Positions 40,228 through 49,964 of a stretch of 64,000 nucleotides of DNA are shown here, piece after piece. Within the stretch, counting starts at the first letter, position 1; each line of letters opens with the position of its first letter. The position numbers and the translations under genes are program-made. Source of the stretch: Aliidiomarina quisquiliarum (GTDB lineage Bacteria; Pseudomonadota; Gammaproteobacteria; Enterobacterales; Alteromonadaceae); contig NZ_JAMFTN010000052.1 of NCBI RefSeq assembly GCF_023922585.1, forward strand, positions 52,916-116,915, read 5' to 3'. Below the pieces are notes generated by a model. It was not told the origin of the DNA. It did not search any database and was given only the letters and a program-made list of their open reading frames with translations.

Positions 40228-41029
40228 TAGTGCAAAGTTGAGCGGTATCGCAGCGCATGTTAGAACTACATTGCTTGTCGTTTTGATTAAAATAGTAACG
40301 AAGGAACCTATTTAAATCATCTGCTTCACGAGAGTGAACGTGTGAGAAATCAGCACCAGTGTTATAAATAGTACCGTGATAGTTAGTACACTGGGTGCCC
40401 TCTAGCTTGCAGACACTGTTATAGCTATTGAAGCCTGAAAGTATAAACTTTACCTCACCCTGACTAAGTTCTTCGATATAGTCGGGGTCACTCATAGGAT
40501 CAAAGGCTTTATCAACAAGTTTATAACCAAGGGCCTGAACAACACTTTTAATAAAAACCTGACGCAACGAGCTACTTTGGTTGGGTATGGATTTTATTTC
40601 TGTGCATTGGTTATTGTCGTCACAACAAACTTGCTTAGTAGGGTCGCATGGCTCTGGTATGTGAGTAATGTAAGAATAAAAAGAACTTGCTTTTACAGCT
40701 TCACGAAACGTTGTTAAATATAAAGTAATAAAATCATGCTGGGAGAGGCTGCATAAATAGCCATCGCCATTACAGTTGGCGGAGAAATCAAAATCGCTGT
40801 GAACTGTGGTGTTGGTTGCTTTATGAACCACTCGTTTAACTAAAAATGACTGCTCGCCAAGCTGAGGACTATTGAAATAAAGAGTTTGTTGTTGCCGAGT
40901 ATAGGCAGCAGCACAGGAATTATCACTTTGGCCTGGTTGGTAATCGAGGCAGGTGTCAGCACGTGTTGGGGATGAAATAGAAAAGAAAGAGAATATCAGG
41001 GTAAGAAAAAAGGATTGTTTTAACGTCAT
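40208..41029 (-). CDS. Cys-rich secreted protein, no recognised family
   Basis: 273 residues. A signal peptide (about 1-24, ending near SSPTRA) is followed by a mature domain with about 18 Cys, several close together (QVCCDDNNQC, CSSNMRC, LCTISYYC), suggesting disulfide bonding in the periplasm or outside. I do not recognise the family. The gene is visibly more AT-rich than its neighbours and lies alone between a hemolysin III gene and a cytochrome b561 gene, which suggests later acquisition. It has no partner gene. The ATG at 41029 has only a weak ribosome site. Confidence 0.6.
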   Translation of the reverse strand: MTLKQSFFLTLIFSFFSISSPTRADTCLDYQPGQSDNSCAAAYTRQQQTLYFNSPQLGEQSFLVKRVVHKATNTTVHSDFDFSANCNGDGYLCSLSQHDFITLYLTTFREAVKASSFYSYITHIPEPCDPTKQVCCDDNNQCTEIKSIPNQSSSLRQVFIKSVVQALGYKLVDKAFDPMSDPDYIEELSQGEVKFILSGFNSYNSVCKLEGTQCTNYHGTIYNTGADFSHVHSREADDLNRFLRYYFNQNDKQCSSNMRCDTAQLCTISYYCQ

Positions 41030-41200
41030 CAGATTAACATCCTAGCCTTTGTTTAAATTTTGTTATTTAAAATGGTATCAATATGAGCTTTGTGTGTCAA
41101 GAAAGGCTCTTTTGTTAATTTGCTAATGTACTTATATTATTCAAGTCGTTATCGTAGCTGTCTCTATAATAAGTAAGGCATCAACAAATAAGGGATTAGT

Positions 41201-41764
41201 ATGCGCATTAAAAACTCACCATCTGCTTATGGCTTAGTGAGCATCATCTTGCACTGGCTGATCGCCATTGTCGTGCTAGGTATGTTTGCCTTAGGTTATT
41301 GGATGGTGGACTTAGGTTATTACAATCCTTGGTACCACAAAGCCCCTGCACTACATAAAAGCATAGGGGTGGTTTTATTTGCCCTATTGGCATTTCGAGT
41401 TATATGGCGCTTTACGAACCAACCTGTACAGCCAGTAGCCAGCCATAGCCCTTGGGTACGAACAGGGGCTAAAATTGCCCACCTGCTCATGTATGTGATG
41501 TTATTCACTATTGTTTTTTCAGGCTACTTAATTTCAACCGCCGACGGCGCGGGTGTTTTAGTGTTTGGTTTGTTTGAGGTACCAGCAACCTTGCAGGGGT
41601 TGCCTGATCAGGCCGACCTTGCCGGGTTTATTCATAAATACGTGGCTTGGGCGCTTATGGTTACGGTGTTTATTCATGCTGTAGCAGCGCTTAAACACCA
41701 CTGGTTTGAAGGCGACGAAACCTTAGTGCGAATGTTTGGTAAACGTGCTCGCAAACCAAAATAA
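41201..41764 (+). CDS. Cytochrome b561 (CybB-type)
   Basis: 187 residues, four membrane segments. It is a dihaem quinol-linked cytochrome b of the inner membrane. The haem ligands are expected in [28 protein letters not shown] and [10 protein letters not shown]. The start is ATG 41201 with a preceding AAGGGATT site. It is followed after 40 bases by yceI. The same pairing occurs in E. coli (yceJ-yceI), suggesting a common role, perhaps in quinone or redox stress. Confidence 0.92.
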   Translation: MRIKNSPSAYGLVSIILHWLIAIVVLGMFALGYWMVDLGYYNPWYHKAPALHKSIGVVLFALLAFRVIWRFTNQPVQPVASHSPWVRTGAKIAHLLMYVMLFTIVFSGYLISTADGAGVLVFGLFEVPATLQGLPDQADLAGFIHKYVAWALMVTVFIHAVAALKHHWFEGDETLVRMFGKRARKPK

Positions 41765-41804
41765 AAAGATAAACTACCAGAACTTTATTAATAAGGACGT
41801 AATT

Positions 41805-42380
41805 ATGTTAAAAAAACTATTCACTAGTGTTGTTATAGGCAGTTTGTTTTTAGCAGGCGCTGCATCAGCCGCCGACTATAAAGTAGACATTGAAGGCCAG
41901 CATGCCTTTGTACAATTTAAAGTGAACCACCTCGGCTTTAGCTGGATGTACGGCACTTTTAAAGACTTCGACGGAACCTTTAGCTACGACGCAGCCAAAC
42001 CTGAAGACAGCAAAGTAAACATTGTGATTAAAACCAACAGTGTCGACACTAACCATGCAGAGCGCGATAAGCATTTGCGTGGGCCAGACTTTTTAAATAC
42101 CAGAAAGCACCCTGAAGCTACTTTTGCGTCTAAGTCGGTGCAAGTAACGGGTGAAGGTACTATGGATGTTAGCGGCGACTTAACTTTCAACGGTGTAACC
42201 AAGCCGGTGGTTATTAAAGTGACTAAAACCGGTGAAGGCCAAGACCCTTGGGGCGGCTACCGCACTGGTTTTGAAGGCAGTATGAGCATTCAGTTAAAAG
42301 ACTTTAATGTGAAAATGGACCTAGGCCCAGCCACTCAAACCGTTGAGTTTATGCTTTCATTGGAAGGCGTGCGCTTATAA
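41805..42380 (+). CDS. yceI: YceI-family periplasmic lipid-binding protein
   Basis: 191 residues from ATG 41805 with an AAGGA site; the in-frame ATG at 41736 lies inside the upstream gene. A signal peptide ends near AASA-AD (residue 23). The lipocalin-like YceI domain includes [20 protein letters not shown] and the late [13 protein letters not shown]. These proteins bind a long isoprenoid such as ubiquinone precursor. The gene follows cytochrome b561 and ends in a strong bidirectional terminator. Confidence 0.95.
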   Translation: MLKKLFTSVVIGSLFLAGAASAADYKVDIEGQHAFVQFKVNHLGFSWMYGTFKDFDGTFSYDAAKPEDSKVNIVIKTNSVDTNHAERDKHLRGPDFLNTRKHPEATFASKSVQVTGEGTMDVSGDLTFNGVTKPVVIKVTKTGEGQDPWGGYRTGFEGSMSIQLKDFNVKMDLGPATQTVEFMLSLEGVRL

Positions 42381-42406
42381 TTTTTAACAATGAACTTACG
42401 GCAGAT

Positions 42407-42439
42407 AAAAAAAGGGAGCGACATGTCGCTCCCTTTTTT
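42407..42439. terminator. Bidirectional terminator between yceI and bipA
   Basis: Perfect 20-base palindrome GGGAGCGACATGTCGCTCCC (42414-42433), flanked by seven A on the left and six T on the right. It suits termination of yceI on the plus strand and of bipA on the minus strand. Confidence 0.92.
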
Positions 42440-42457
42440 ATTTTGCTGATTTAACAA

Positions 42458-44284
42458 TTAAGTAGCTGAACGTGCCGCACGCTTTCTGTCGTTTTCGGTC
42501 AGTAACTTCTTACGTACGCGAATCGACTTCGGTGTTACTTCTACCAATTCGTCGTTATCAATAAACTCAAGCGCTTGCTCTAAGCTGTAACGAATAGGTG
42601 GCGACAGTACCTGTGCTTCGTCGGTACCTGAAGCACGTACGTTGGTGTGTGGTTTGCCTTTAATACAGTTCACGGTTAAGTCGTTTGAACGGTTGTTTAT
42701 ACCAATAATTTGGCCTTCATAAACATCGTCACCATGGGCAGTAAACAAACGGCCACGCTCTTGTAAAGCAAACAGTGAGTGCGTTAACGCTTTACCTTGG
42801 CTGTTTGAAATCATGGTGCCGTTCACACGTTGGCCAATACGACCACCTTTGTGTGGGCCATAATGATCAAACGAGTGATAAATTAAACCAGTACCCGAGG
42901 TTAAGCTCATGTATTCTGTTTGGAAACCAATTAAACCACGGCTTGGAACGGTAAAGTCGATACGTACACGGCCTTTACCGTCTGGAATCATATTGGTCAT
43001 TTCAGCTTTACGCGTACCTAAAGCTTCCATTACCTGACCTTGGTGCACTTCTTCAATATCAACGGTTAAGGTTTCAAACGGTTCGTGAGTTACACCGTCT
43101 ACTTCGCGTAAAATAACTTCTGGGCGTGACACGGCCAGTTCAAAGCCTTCACGGCGCATATTTTCAATTAATATACTTAGGTGTAGTTCACCACGGCCAG
43201 AAACGCGGAAGCGATCCGGGTTGTCGGTGTTTTCAACACGCAAAGCTACGTTATGTACCAGCTCTTGCTGTAACCGCTCAAGAATTTGGCGCGAGGTGAC
43301 AAACTTACCTTCTTTGCCTGCAAATGGCGAAGTGTTAACTTGGAAAGTCATGGTAACTGTAGGCTCGTCAACGCGTAATGGTGGCAATGCTTCCACCGCC
43401 TCTACAGCACAAACAGTATCAGAAATTTTAAGTTCGCCAAGACCCGTTATCGCACAAATGTCGCCAGCATGAGACGACTCAACTTCGCTGCGATCAAGAC
43501 CAAGGTAACCAAACACGTCACCAACACGGCCGGTGCGGCGAGTACCATCGGTGCTTACAATAACAACTTGTTGGTTCGACTTAATGGTACCGCGAGTAAT
43601 ACGGCCAATACCAATAACACCCACATAGCTTGAATAGTCGAGCTGGGAAATTTGTAATTGCAATGGGCCGTTAATGTCGGCGGCCGGCGCAGGTACCTTG
43701 TCAATAATAGTTTGGAACAGTGGGTCCATGTTACCACTGCGGGCTTCAGAGTCTTCGCTGGCGTAGCCATTTAAAGCCGACGCATAAATAATTGGGAAGT
43801 CTAACTGTTCGTCGGTTGCACCTAAGTTATCGAACAAGTCGAATACTTGGTCAACAACCCAGTCGGCACGTGCGCCTGGGCGGTCAATTTTATTTACCAC
43901 AACAATTGGCTTTAAGCCGTGGTCGAAGGCTTTTTGGGTTACGAAGCGGGTTTGTGGCATAGGGCCGTCAACTGCGTCAACCACAAGAATAACCGAGTCT
44001 GCCATCGACAGAACGCGCTCTACCTCACCACCAAAGTCGGCGTGACCTGGGGTGTCAAGAATGTTGATATGGTAGTCATTCCAGTTAATGGCTGTATTCT
44101 TAGCAAGAATAGTAATACCACGCTCTTTCTCGATATCGCCAGAGTCCATAACACGGTCTTCAGCAGGGCCGCGGCTTTCAAGCGTGCCGGAAAGCTGTAG
44201 AAGTTTGTCAACTAAGGTAGTTTTACCATGGTCAACGTGGGCGATAATCGCGATATTGCGTAGCTTTTGAATATCTTTAGACAT
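42458..44284 (-). CDS. bipA: BipA/TypA ribosome-associated GTPase
   Basis: 608 residues from ATG 44284 ([10 protein letters not shown]); a reading from 44347 adds 21 unconserved residues. It is an EF-G-like translational GTPase used in stress, cold and late 50S assembly. G motifs: [11 protein letters not shown] (G1), [12 protein letters not shown] (G3), [10 protein letters not shown] (G4). The C-terminal BipA-specific domain has [17 protein letters not shown]. It is divergent from glnA, the same arrangement as in E. coli. Confidence 0.98.
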   Translation of the reverse strand: MSKDIQKLRNIAIIAHVDHGKTTLVDKLLQLSGTLESRGPAEDRVMDSGDIEKERGITILAKNTAINWNDYHINILDTPGHADFGGEVERVLSMADSVILVVDAVDGPMPQTRFVTQKAFDHGLKPIVVVNKIDRPGARADWVVDQVFDLFDNLGATDEQLDFPIIYASALNGYASEDSEARSGNMDPLFQTIIDKVPAPAADINGPLQLQISQLDYSSYVGVIGIGRITRGTIKSNQQVVIVSTDGTRRTGRVGDVFGYLGLDRSEVESSHAGDICAITGLGELKISDTVCAVEAVEALPPLRVDEPTVTMTFQVNTSPFAGKEGKFVTSRQILERLQQELVHNVALRVENTDNPDRFRVSGRGELHLSILIENMRREGFELAVSRPEVILREVDGVTHEPFETLTVDIEEVHQGQVMEALGTRKAEMTNMIPDGKGRVRIDFTVPSRGLIGFQTEYMSLTSGTGLIYHSFDHYGPHKGGRIGQRVNGTMISNSQGKALTHSLFALQERGRLFTAHGDDVYEGQIIGINNRSNDLTVNCIKGKPHTNVRASGTDEAQVLSPPIRYSLEQALEFIDNDELVEVTPKSIRVRKKLLTENDRKRAARSAT

Positions 44285-44358
44285 AACTGGGAGTTTCAAC
44301 CTCAAAGTGAGAGTGCCACAACGACGAAAAACACGGCGCTGGGGCACGAAGGGCGCAT

Positions 44359-44387
44359 ATTATACGCCTTTTGTGCTCAAAATTAAA
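44359..44387 (-). promoter_or_regulatory. Candidate sigma-70 promoter for bipA
   Basis: On the minus strand a perfect -10 TATAAT (44364-44359) is preceded, across a 17-base spacer, by a weak -35 TTTAAT (44387-44382). It lies about 75 bases upstream of the bipA start. The -10 sits in an imperfect palindrome GGCGCATATTATACGCC. Confidence 0.4.
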
Positions 44388-44571
44388 GCGAAACTATGTT
44401 AAATGCACGCACAAATTGTATTGCTTCGTTGTTGCTGCCTGGAAACTGACAGCAGGCAGGAAAACTCTATTTTTTTTTACCAAGCAGATGCGCATTAATT
44501 GTTAATAAGTCATACTGTGGCTGTGTTTGTGGGTTCACAGCATAAATTAAAAAAACTAACCGGAGGCCGTC

Positions 44572-45981
44572 ATGTCTGTTGAGACAGTGATGAATATAAT
44601 TGAAGAAAAGAATGTGCGCTTTGTTGATTTACGTTTCACCGACACAAAGGGAAAAGAGCAACACTTAACCATTCCCGTGTCGCAAATTGACGAAGATTTC
44701 TTTGAAGACGGCCGCATGTTTGACGGCTCGTCGATGGCGGGTTGGAAAGGTATTAGCGAATCAGACATGGTGTTGCTGCCAGACCCAAGTACGGCAGTAA
44801 TAGACCCTTTTTCAGAGCTAACCACGCTTATTCTCCGTTGTTCAATTTTAGAACCCGACACTCGCCAAGGCTACGACCGCGACCCACGTTCTATTGCGCA
44901 GCGTGCAGAAGCATATTTAATTTCAACCGGTATTGCCGACACGGCTTTGTTTGGACCAGAACCAGAGTTTTTCTTGTTCGACGATGTACGTTTTAAAACA
45001 GATATGAGTGGCTCGTTCTACAAAATTGATGACCGCGAAGCAAAGTGGAACTCTGATCGTGAATATGTCGACGGTAACCAAGGCCACCGACCTAGCGTAA
45101 AAGGTGGTTATTTTCCAGTACCACCGGTTGACTCGTCGTACGACTTACGCTGCTTAATGTCTGAAACCATGGAAGAAATGGGCTTGGTGGTTGAAGCGCA
45201 TCACCATGAAGTGGCAACGGCTGGTCAAAACGAAGTCGCCACACGGTTTAATACCCTAACGGCGAAAGCAGACGAAATTCAGGTGTTTAAATATGTGGTT
45301 CACAACGTGGCCCATGCCTACGGCAAAACCGCCACCTTTATGCCAAAGCCTTTAGTGGGTGATAATGGCTCGGGCATGCATGTGCACATGTCGTTAGCAA
45401 AAGATGGCAAAAATATTTTTGCCGGCGACAAATATGGCGGGCTATCTGAACTAGCGCTTTATTATATTGGCGGTGTTATTAAACACGCCCGAGCACTGAA
45501 CGCTTTTACTAACCCAGCTACAAACTCGTATAAACGCCTAGTGCCAGGCTTTGAAGCTCCAGTTATGCTGGCTTATTCAGCACGTAACCGGTCTGCTTCC
45601 ATTCGTATTCCGCTGGTGGCAAACCCAAAAGGACGTCGCATTGAAGCCCGCTTCCCCGACGCAGTAGCAAACCCTTATCTGGCTTTTACCGCGTTAATGA
45701 TGGCTGGGCTCGATGGTATTCAAAATAAAATTCATCCGGGCGATGCCATGGACAAAGACTTGTACGACTTACCCGCTGAAGAAGCAAAAGAAATACCAAC
45801 GGTGGCTACATCATTAGAAGAGGCGCTCGATTGCCTTGAACAAGATCGTGAGTTTTTAACCCGCGGTGGGGTGATGAGCAACGACATGATCGACGCATAC
45901 ATCGGTATTAAGCGTAAAGAAGTAGAGCTATTGAATAAAACCACCCATCCAATAGAATTTGACTTGTACTACAGCTGCTAG
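44572..45981 (+). CDS. glnA: Glutamine synthetase type I
   Basis: 469 residues, GSI-beta type. It joins ammonia to glutamate using ATP. Visible are the N-terminal latch, FDGSSMAGW, the metal ligands in [25 protein letters not shown] and [11 protein letters not shown], the [11 protein letters not shown] loop, and the adenylylation Tyr in DLYDLPAEE, so control by GlnE is likely. A GGAGG site precedes ATG 44572. In the 287-base spacer from bipA I did not find a convincing sigma-54 promoter or NtrC sites. No glnL/glnG follows; the CpxRA-like pair is next. Confidence 0.98.
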   Translation: MSVETVMNIIEEKNVRFVDLRFTDTKGKEQHLTIPVSQIDEDFFEDGRMFDGSSMAGWKGISESDMVLLPDPSTAVIDPFSELTTLILRCSILEPDTRQGYDRDPRSIAQRAEAYLISTGIADTALFGPEPEFFLFDDVRFKTDMSGSFYKIDDREAKWNSDREYVDGNQGHRPSVKGGYFPVPPVDSSYDLRCLMSETMEEMGLVVEAHHHEVATAGQNEVATRFNTLTAKADEIQVFKYVVHNVAHAYGKTATFMPKPLVGDNGSGMHVHMSLAKDGKNIFAGDKYGGLSELALYYIGGVIKHARALNAFTNPATNSYKRLVPGFEAPVMLAYSARNRSASIRIPLVANPKGRRIEARFPDAVANPYLAFTALMMAGLDGIQNKIHPGDAMDKDLYDLPAEEAKEIPTVATSLEEALDCLEQDREFLTRGGVMSNDMIDAYIGIKRKEVELLNKTTHPIEFDLYYSC

Positions 45982-46076
45982 GTACTCGACGAACGTAAAG
46001 ATAGGGGAAAGGCTGTCTATAATTGTTACGGTCGTCTTTACACTAGCTGTTCATAGTCAGCAAAGAGGAAACGATT

Positions 46077-46778
46077 GTGGCAAATATACTTTTGGTCGAT
46101 GACGACGTAGAGCTAGGCAACATGTTACAGGAAGTGGTTCGCCGTGAAGGTTGGAAGCTGTCTGTACGGCACGACGGTAAAGAAGGTTTGAAAGCTGCTA
46201 TTGAAGCGTCTTGGGACCTTATTTTACTAGACATTATGCTGCCTGAAATAGACGGTTTACAGGTACTTAAGCAATTGCGCCAAAGCAGCGTTGAAACCCC
46301 TATTCTTATGCTTACCGCCCGAGGTGACAACGTTGACCGTGTGGTAGGTTTAGAACTAGGCGCCGACGATTACTTGCCAAAACCTTTTTACTCGCGTGAA
46401 CTGGTGGCGCGTATTCGTGCGCTTATGCGCCGCAGTGCCCGCAGTAACGATGAAATTGCCGACGTACGGCTAATTCGCTTTGCAGGCTTTGAGTTAGACA
46501 TGCATGAAGCCGACGCCAGTTGCGACGGTGTGGCGCTTACTTTAACGCCAACTGAATTTGAAGTATTACGCCAGCTCGCTACCCACCATGGCCAGTTAGT
46601 TACTAAAGAAAGCTTATCGATGCAGGTGCTTGGGCGCCAGCTTGGCCCGTTCGACCGCTCGCTCGACGTACATATCAGTAATATTCGCAAAAAACTACCG
46701 AGTAATCCTGAGCGTATTGAAACCGTTCGTGGTCGGGGCTATCGTATGGTTGAAACAGCAACGAAGCAGCCACAATGA
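46077..46778 (+). CDS. cpxR: OmpR-family response regulator, CpxR-like
   Basis: 233 residues with a GTG start. The receiver domain (1-118) has acidic pocket DDD near residue 8, phospho-accepting Asp in LILLDIMLPE, Thr in MLTARG and Lys in YLPKPF. A winged-helix DNA-binding domain follows (about 130-225) with LTPTEFEVLRQLATHHGQLV and the closing RGRGYRMV. The sequence is CpxR-like, which in E. coli answers envelope stress. It is 21 bases upstream of its sensor gene. No clear CpxR box was found ahead of it. Confidence 0.85.
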   Translation: MANILLVDDDVELGNMLQEVVRREGWKLSVRHDGKEGLKAAIEASWDLILLDIMLPEIDGLQVLKQLRQSSVETPILMLTARGDNVDRVVGLELGADDYLPKPFYSRELVARIRALMRRSARSNDEIADVRLIRFAGFELDMHEADASCDGVALTLTPTEFEVLRQLATHHGQLVTKESLSMQVLGRQLGPFDRSLDVHISNIRKKLPSNPERIETVRGRGYRMVETATKQPQ

Positions 46779-46799
46779 AAGGCATAATTAAGAGCCATT

Positions 46800-48176
46800 A
46801 TGATTAGGAACCCTAAAACACGCTGGTATCAATCGCTAACAATTCGATTGCTGGCGTTGTTCTGGTTCCTGCTCTTAGGGGCGTCCACTGCGGCACTGTA
46901 TGGGGCCTACTACTTTACCCAGCCCACTCCTGCTGAGCCCTTAGCAGAAGACTTCGAACGCTCCTTGCCTCCTGTATTTGAAGCGGCACTTGGCTCTGGG
47001 TTATTGCAGCCTGGCCGCTTGCTAGTAGGTGAATACCGTGTCATGGCACGATTAGACGACACCGCTTTAGAGCCCACATTTGCACCAGCTTTACACCCCG
47101 ATTACATAGGCTATATATTAAGGTTGTTCGAAGAGCCTGAAGCACAACAAGTACCCGTGGGCGATAAAATGCTTGCAGGGCCATTCACCATCGACAATGC
47201 CTTTATTATTGTTGCCAGGCCATTATTGGCTAATGAAATGGGCGACCTGGCCGCAAAGCACGACCAAGACTGGCTACCCCGCGTAGTGTGGTTAAGCGTT
47301 GGTTTTTCAGGTTTTGGGGCATTAATTCTAGGCCTTTGGTTTGTTAGGCCGCTACGAAAATTACGTAATGCCACCCGCGAAATTGCCGAAGGCGCAGCCC
47401 GCCCTAATTTAGGCCGCTTACCTAAACGTCGCGACGAACTGGGCGAATTAGCACGTACTTTAAGTATTACAGCGATTGAATTGGCCACTTCGCGTAATGC
47501 TCAGCGCCGTTTACTGAGCGACGTTTCGCATGAATTACGCTCACCCTTAGCCCGATCACAAATAGCCCTCGACTTACTTGGCGATGTAACCGAAACCATT
47601 CGTGACAACCCCAATTACCGCCAAATTGAAAAAGACATTTATCGCCTTGGCACTATTATTGACAGTATTTTATGGTTGTCGCGGTTGGAAAATGGGCTCG
47701 ACGAGCCGGTTCGGCAAAGCGTTGAGCTGATGCCTTTATTTGAAGACATAAAAGCGGATTTAGGTTATGCCCAAGCTAAGTGGGAAGAACGCTTACAATT
47801 GCCAACCAACCCGCTACCTGAAATGTATACCGACCCCGTGTTGTTACGTTTAGTGTTAGAAAACTTAATTCGTAATGGTTTTCAGTACGGGCCTGAACAG
47901 GGCATTGTGTATTTAACCGCTGAAGAAGTAACCCACGCCAAGGGCAAAGCATTACAAATGGTGGTGCGCGACGAAGGCCCAGGTGTAGACGAATCAAAAT
48001 TAAAGCAATTGTTTAAACCCTTTTTCCGCGCCGACCCTTCGCGCCACCATGGTGCCGGCGTTGGCCTAGGACTGGCAATTTGCCAGCGCGCCACACGTGT
48101 ATTGGGCGGCGAATTAACAGCAAAAAACCATCCGCAAGGTGGCCTGTTGGCCACTCTAACAGTGCCCTTAAAGTGA
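46800..48176 (+). CDS. cpxA: Sensor histidine kinase, CpxA-like
   Basis: 458 residues. Two membrane segments (about 15-38 and 157-178) bound a periplasmic sensor region of about 120 residues, followed by a HAMP linker (PLRKLRNATREIAEGA). The phospho-accepting His lies in SDVSHELRSPLARSQIAL (H box). The ATP-binding domain has N box ENLIRNGFQYGP, G1 VRDEGPGVDE, and G2 GVGLGLAI. It should phosphorylate the upstream CpxR-like regulator. The assignment to CpxA rests on the regulator and gene order; the sensed signal is unknown. Confidence 0.83.
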   Translation: MIRNPKTRWYQSLTIRLLALFWFLLLGASTAALYGAYYFTQPTPAEPLAEDFERSLPPVFEAALGSGLLQPGRLLVGEYRVMARLDDTALEPTFAPALHPDYIGYILRLFEEPEAQQVPVGDKMLAGPFTIDNAFIIVARPLLANEMGDLAAKHDQDWLPRVVWLSVGFSGFGALILGLWFVRPLRKLRNATREIAEGAARPNLGRLPKRRDELGELARTLSITAIELATSRNAQRRLLSDVSHELRSPLARSQIALDLLGDVTETIRDNPNYRQIEKDIYRLGTIIDSILWLSRLENGLDEPVRQSVELMPLFEDIKADLGYAQAKWEERLQLPTNPLPEMYTDPVLLRLVLENLIRNGFQYGPEQGIVYLTAEEVTHAKGKALQMVVRDEGPGVDESKLKQLFKPFFRADPSRHHGAGVGLGLAICQRATRVLGGELTAKNHPQGGLLATLTVPLK

Positions 48177-48198
48177 ATGTTTAAAGGACAGAAAACAT

Positions 48199-49239
48199 AT
48201 GGTTACGGAAACCAGCACGTTAGCAGCCCAACTCCAAACTTGGTTAAATAGTCGGCCAGCTGATACGGACACTGCTTGGACAACTTGGTCTGAAACAGGG
48301 CTTGCTGAATTTTGGCAACATACCGAACACTTGGAATTTGAAACTGCCGATGGTGTGCGGGTGTGTTACTGCGTTTGGGCACAAGCCGAGCCTGCCCCGT
48401 GGGTGGTTATTAGCCCAGGGCGCGTAGAGGCTTACGTAAAATACCAAGAAGTAGCACTTGAATGGGCAGCAAAAGGTTTTTCAGTGGCCATTATTGATCA
48501 TCGCGGGCAAGGTTACTCCGATCGCCTTACCGAACGCCATGATCAAGGTCATGTCGAACATTTTAACCACTATATCGATGACTTTGCACAGTTTATGGCA
48601 GTAATAGCACCAAGAATAGGCAAGCAAAGCGCTTATTTACTCGGCCATTCAATGGGCGGAGCTATTGCTGCTTTATACATGGCGCAACATGGGCAAAATA
48701 AACCGCCTTTCCCATTTAAAGCGTTGGCCTTAAATGCTCCTATGACAGGTATTCACACTAATCCTTGGCCGCCAAGCATAGGCAAAGCCATAGTGCGTTT
48801 AGGTGCGTGGCTAAACCGCAAGTTTGCCGCCAAAAATCCTGGTTACTTTATAGGCATGGGTGATTACGTTGAACTGCCATTTGCAGGAAATGATCTTACC
48901 AGTAGCGCAGCCCGCTACCGCTTCTTTGCAAAACTATACCAAAACCAGCCGCTTATTCGCGTAGGCGGCCCAACATGGCAGTGGCTAAGTGAGTCGCTGC
49001 GGGCCATGGCGTTGTTGCCGAAAGTTGCGCCACGTATTGAAATACCCGTACTTATTTTGCAAGCCAGTGCCGATCAAATAGTAACGGCCGAATCGCAACA
49101 GCATTTTTTTACTTTACTTAAGCATGAAAAAAGTCAGTTATTACCTATAGCAGGTGCGCAGCACGAAATACTGATGGAAACCGACCGTCTACGCCAACCC
49201 GCCATCACCGCCATTCAGCAATTTTTTGGGGTCAGATGA
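48199..49239 (+). CDS. Alpha/beta-hydrolase, lysophospholipase PldB-like
   Basis: 346 residues, no signal peptide. It has the serine-hydrolase nucleophile elbow GHSMGG near residue 152, the oxyanion region VVISPGRVEAYVKYQEVA, IIDHRGQGYSDR, the acid in ILQASADQIV, and the base His in AGAQHEIL. PldB-like enzymes hydrolyse lysophospholipids or monoacylglycerols at the inner membrane. It lies 22 bases after the sensor kinase gene, so it may belong to that transcript. The 3' end carries a copy of a dispersed repeat running into the stop codon. Confidence 0.83.
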   Translation: MVTETSTLAAQLQTWLNSRPADTDTAWTTWSETGLAEFWQHTEHLEFETADGVRVCYCVWAQAEPAPWVVISPGRVEAYVKYQEVALEWAAKGFSVAIIDHRGQGYSDRLTERHDQGHVEHFNHYIDDFAQFMAVIAPRIGKQSAYLLGHSMGGAIAALYMAQHGQNKPPFPFKALALNAPMTGIHTNPWPPSIGKAIVRLGAWLNRKFAAKNPGYFIGMGDYVELPFAGNDLTSSAARYRFFAKLYQNQPLIRVGGPTWQWLSESLRAMALLPKVAPRIEIPVLILQASADQIVTAESQQHFFTLLKHEKSQLLPIAGAQHEILMETDRLRQPAITAIQQFFGVR

Positions 49240-49292
49240 AGCTTTTTCAGCTGCTTTAGCGTATTTAGTGGCCTACAGCGCTTGGGGTCAGA
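49226..49292. repeat. Two copies of TTGGGGTCAGA at the 3' end of the lysophospholipase gene
   Basis: Copies at 49226-49236 and 49282-49292, 56 bases apart. The first is followed directly by the TGA stop of the lysophospholipase gene. The second continues as TTGGGGTCAGAACCA, which is 15 bases identical to the damX copy read on the minus strand at about 1.13 kb. Confidence 0.75.
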
Positions 49293-49316
49293 ACCAACTA
49301 TTTAGTTAGAAAACAG

Positions 49317-49781
49317 CTAAACAGCGCCGTTAAAGTCTATTTGTCGCCAGGCCTCGTAACTGACAAGGGCTACTGCGTTGGACAAATTAAGCGAACGGCT
49401 ATTTGGCATCATAGGAATGAGCAAGCGGTTGTTAGGGGTAATTTGTGCCATAACGTTTTCAGGTAAGCCGCATGTTTCAGAGCCAAACAGTAATACGTCA
49501 CCAGCATGAAAGGTAACCTTTGTATAATGTTGGCTACCTTTGGTAGTAATCGCGAACATGCGGTGGTGGCTAAATTTCTCTGCAAAGGAAGTAAAATTAG
49601 GGTAGCGTTTCACACGGCTTAAATCGTGGTAATCGAGCCCCGCACGGCGAAGTTTTTTTTCTTCAAAGTCAAAACCCAAGGGCTCAATAAGATGTAGAAA
49701 ACAGCCATTGTTGGCTATTAATCGGATAATATTACCGGTGTTAGCAGGCATAACCGGGTTGTGAAGCACGATATGAAACAT
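49317..49781 (-). CDS. trmL: tRNA (cytidine/uridine-34-2'-O)-methyltransferase
   Basis: 154 residues, a minimal SPOUT enzyme of the standard TrmL length. It methylates the 2'-O of the wobble nucleotide in tRNA-Leu isoacceptors. Signatures are [17 protein letters not shown] at the N-terminus, [12 protein letters not shown], and the knot motif [25 protein letters not shown]. It is convergent with the lysophospholipase gene. Confidence 0.97.
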   Translation of the reverse strand: MFHIVLHNPVMPANTGNIIRLIANNGCFLHLIEPLGFDFEEKKLRRAGLDYHDLSRVKRYPNFTSFAEKFSHHRMFAITTKGSQHYTKVTFHAGDVLLFGSETCGLPENVMAQITPNNRLLIPMMPNSRSLNLSNAVALVSYEAWRQIDFNGAV

Positions 49782-49964
49782 GTTGGTTTCCGTAGGCTCT
49801 ATTGTTGAATTGCATCGTTGTTACAGCACAGTGAACGCAATTGTAACGCATAGTAAGCCAGGTTTTTTGAAATTTTAGCGTATTGTTGCTGTCTTAAATT
49901 TATCAGCAAAGTATTCGGTGGGTTTGCTTTGGTTAGTGAATAAAGCTGCCACAACAGGAGAAGT

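Noticed and set aside
42128..42380. Overlapping antisense frames in yceI and other high-scoring genes
   Set aside because: They are shadows of the coding frame with no ribosome sites and no conserved pattern.
44285..44571. Sigma-54 promoter and NtrC sites upstream of glnA
   Set aside because: I searched for TGGCAC-N5-TTGCA and GCAC-N-GTGC patterns and found no convincing match.
45990..46070. CpxR box upstream of the response-regulator gene
   Set aside because: GTAAAGATAGGGGAAA only half matches GTAAA-N5-GTAA, so I did not call it.
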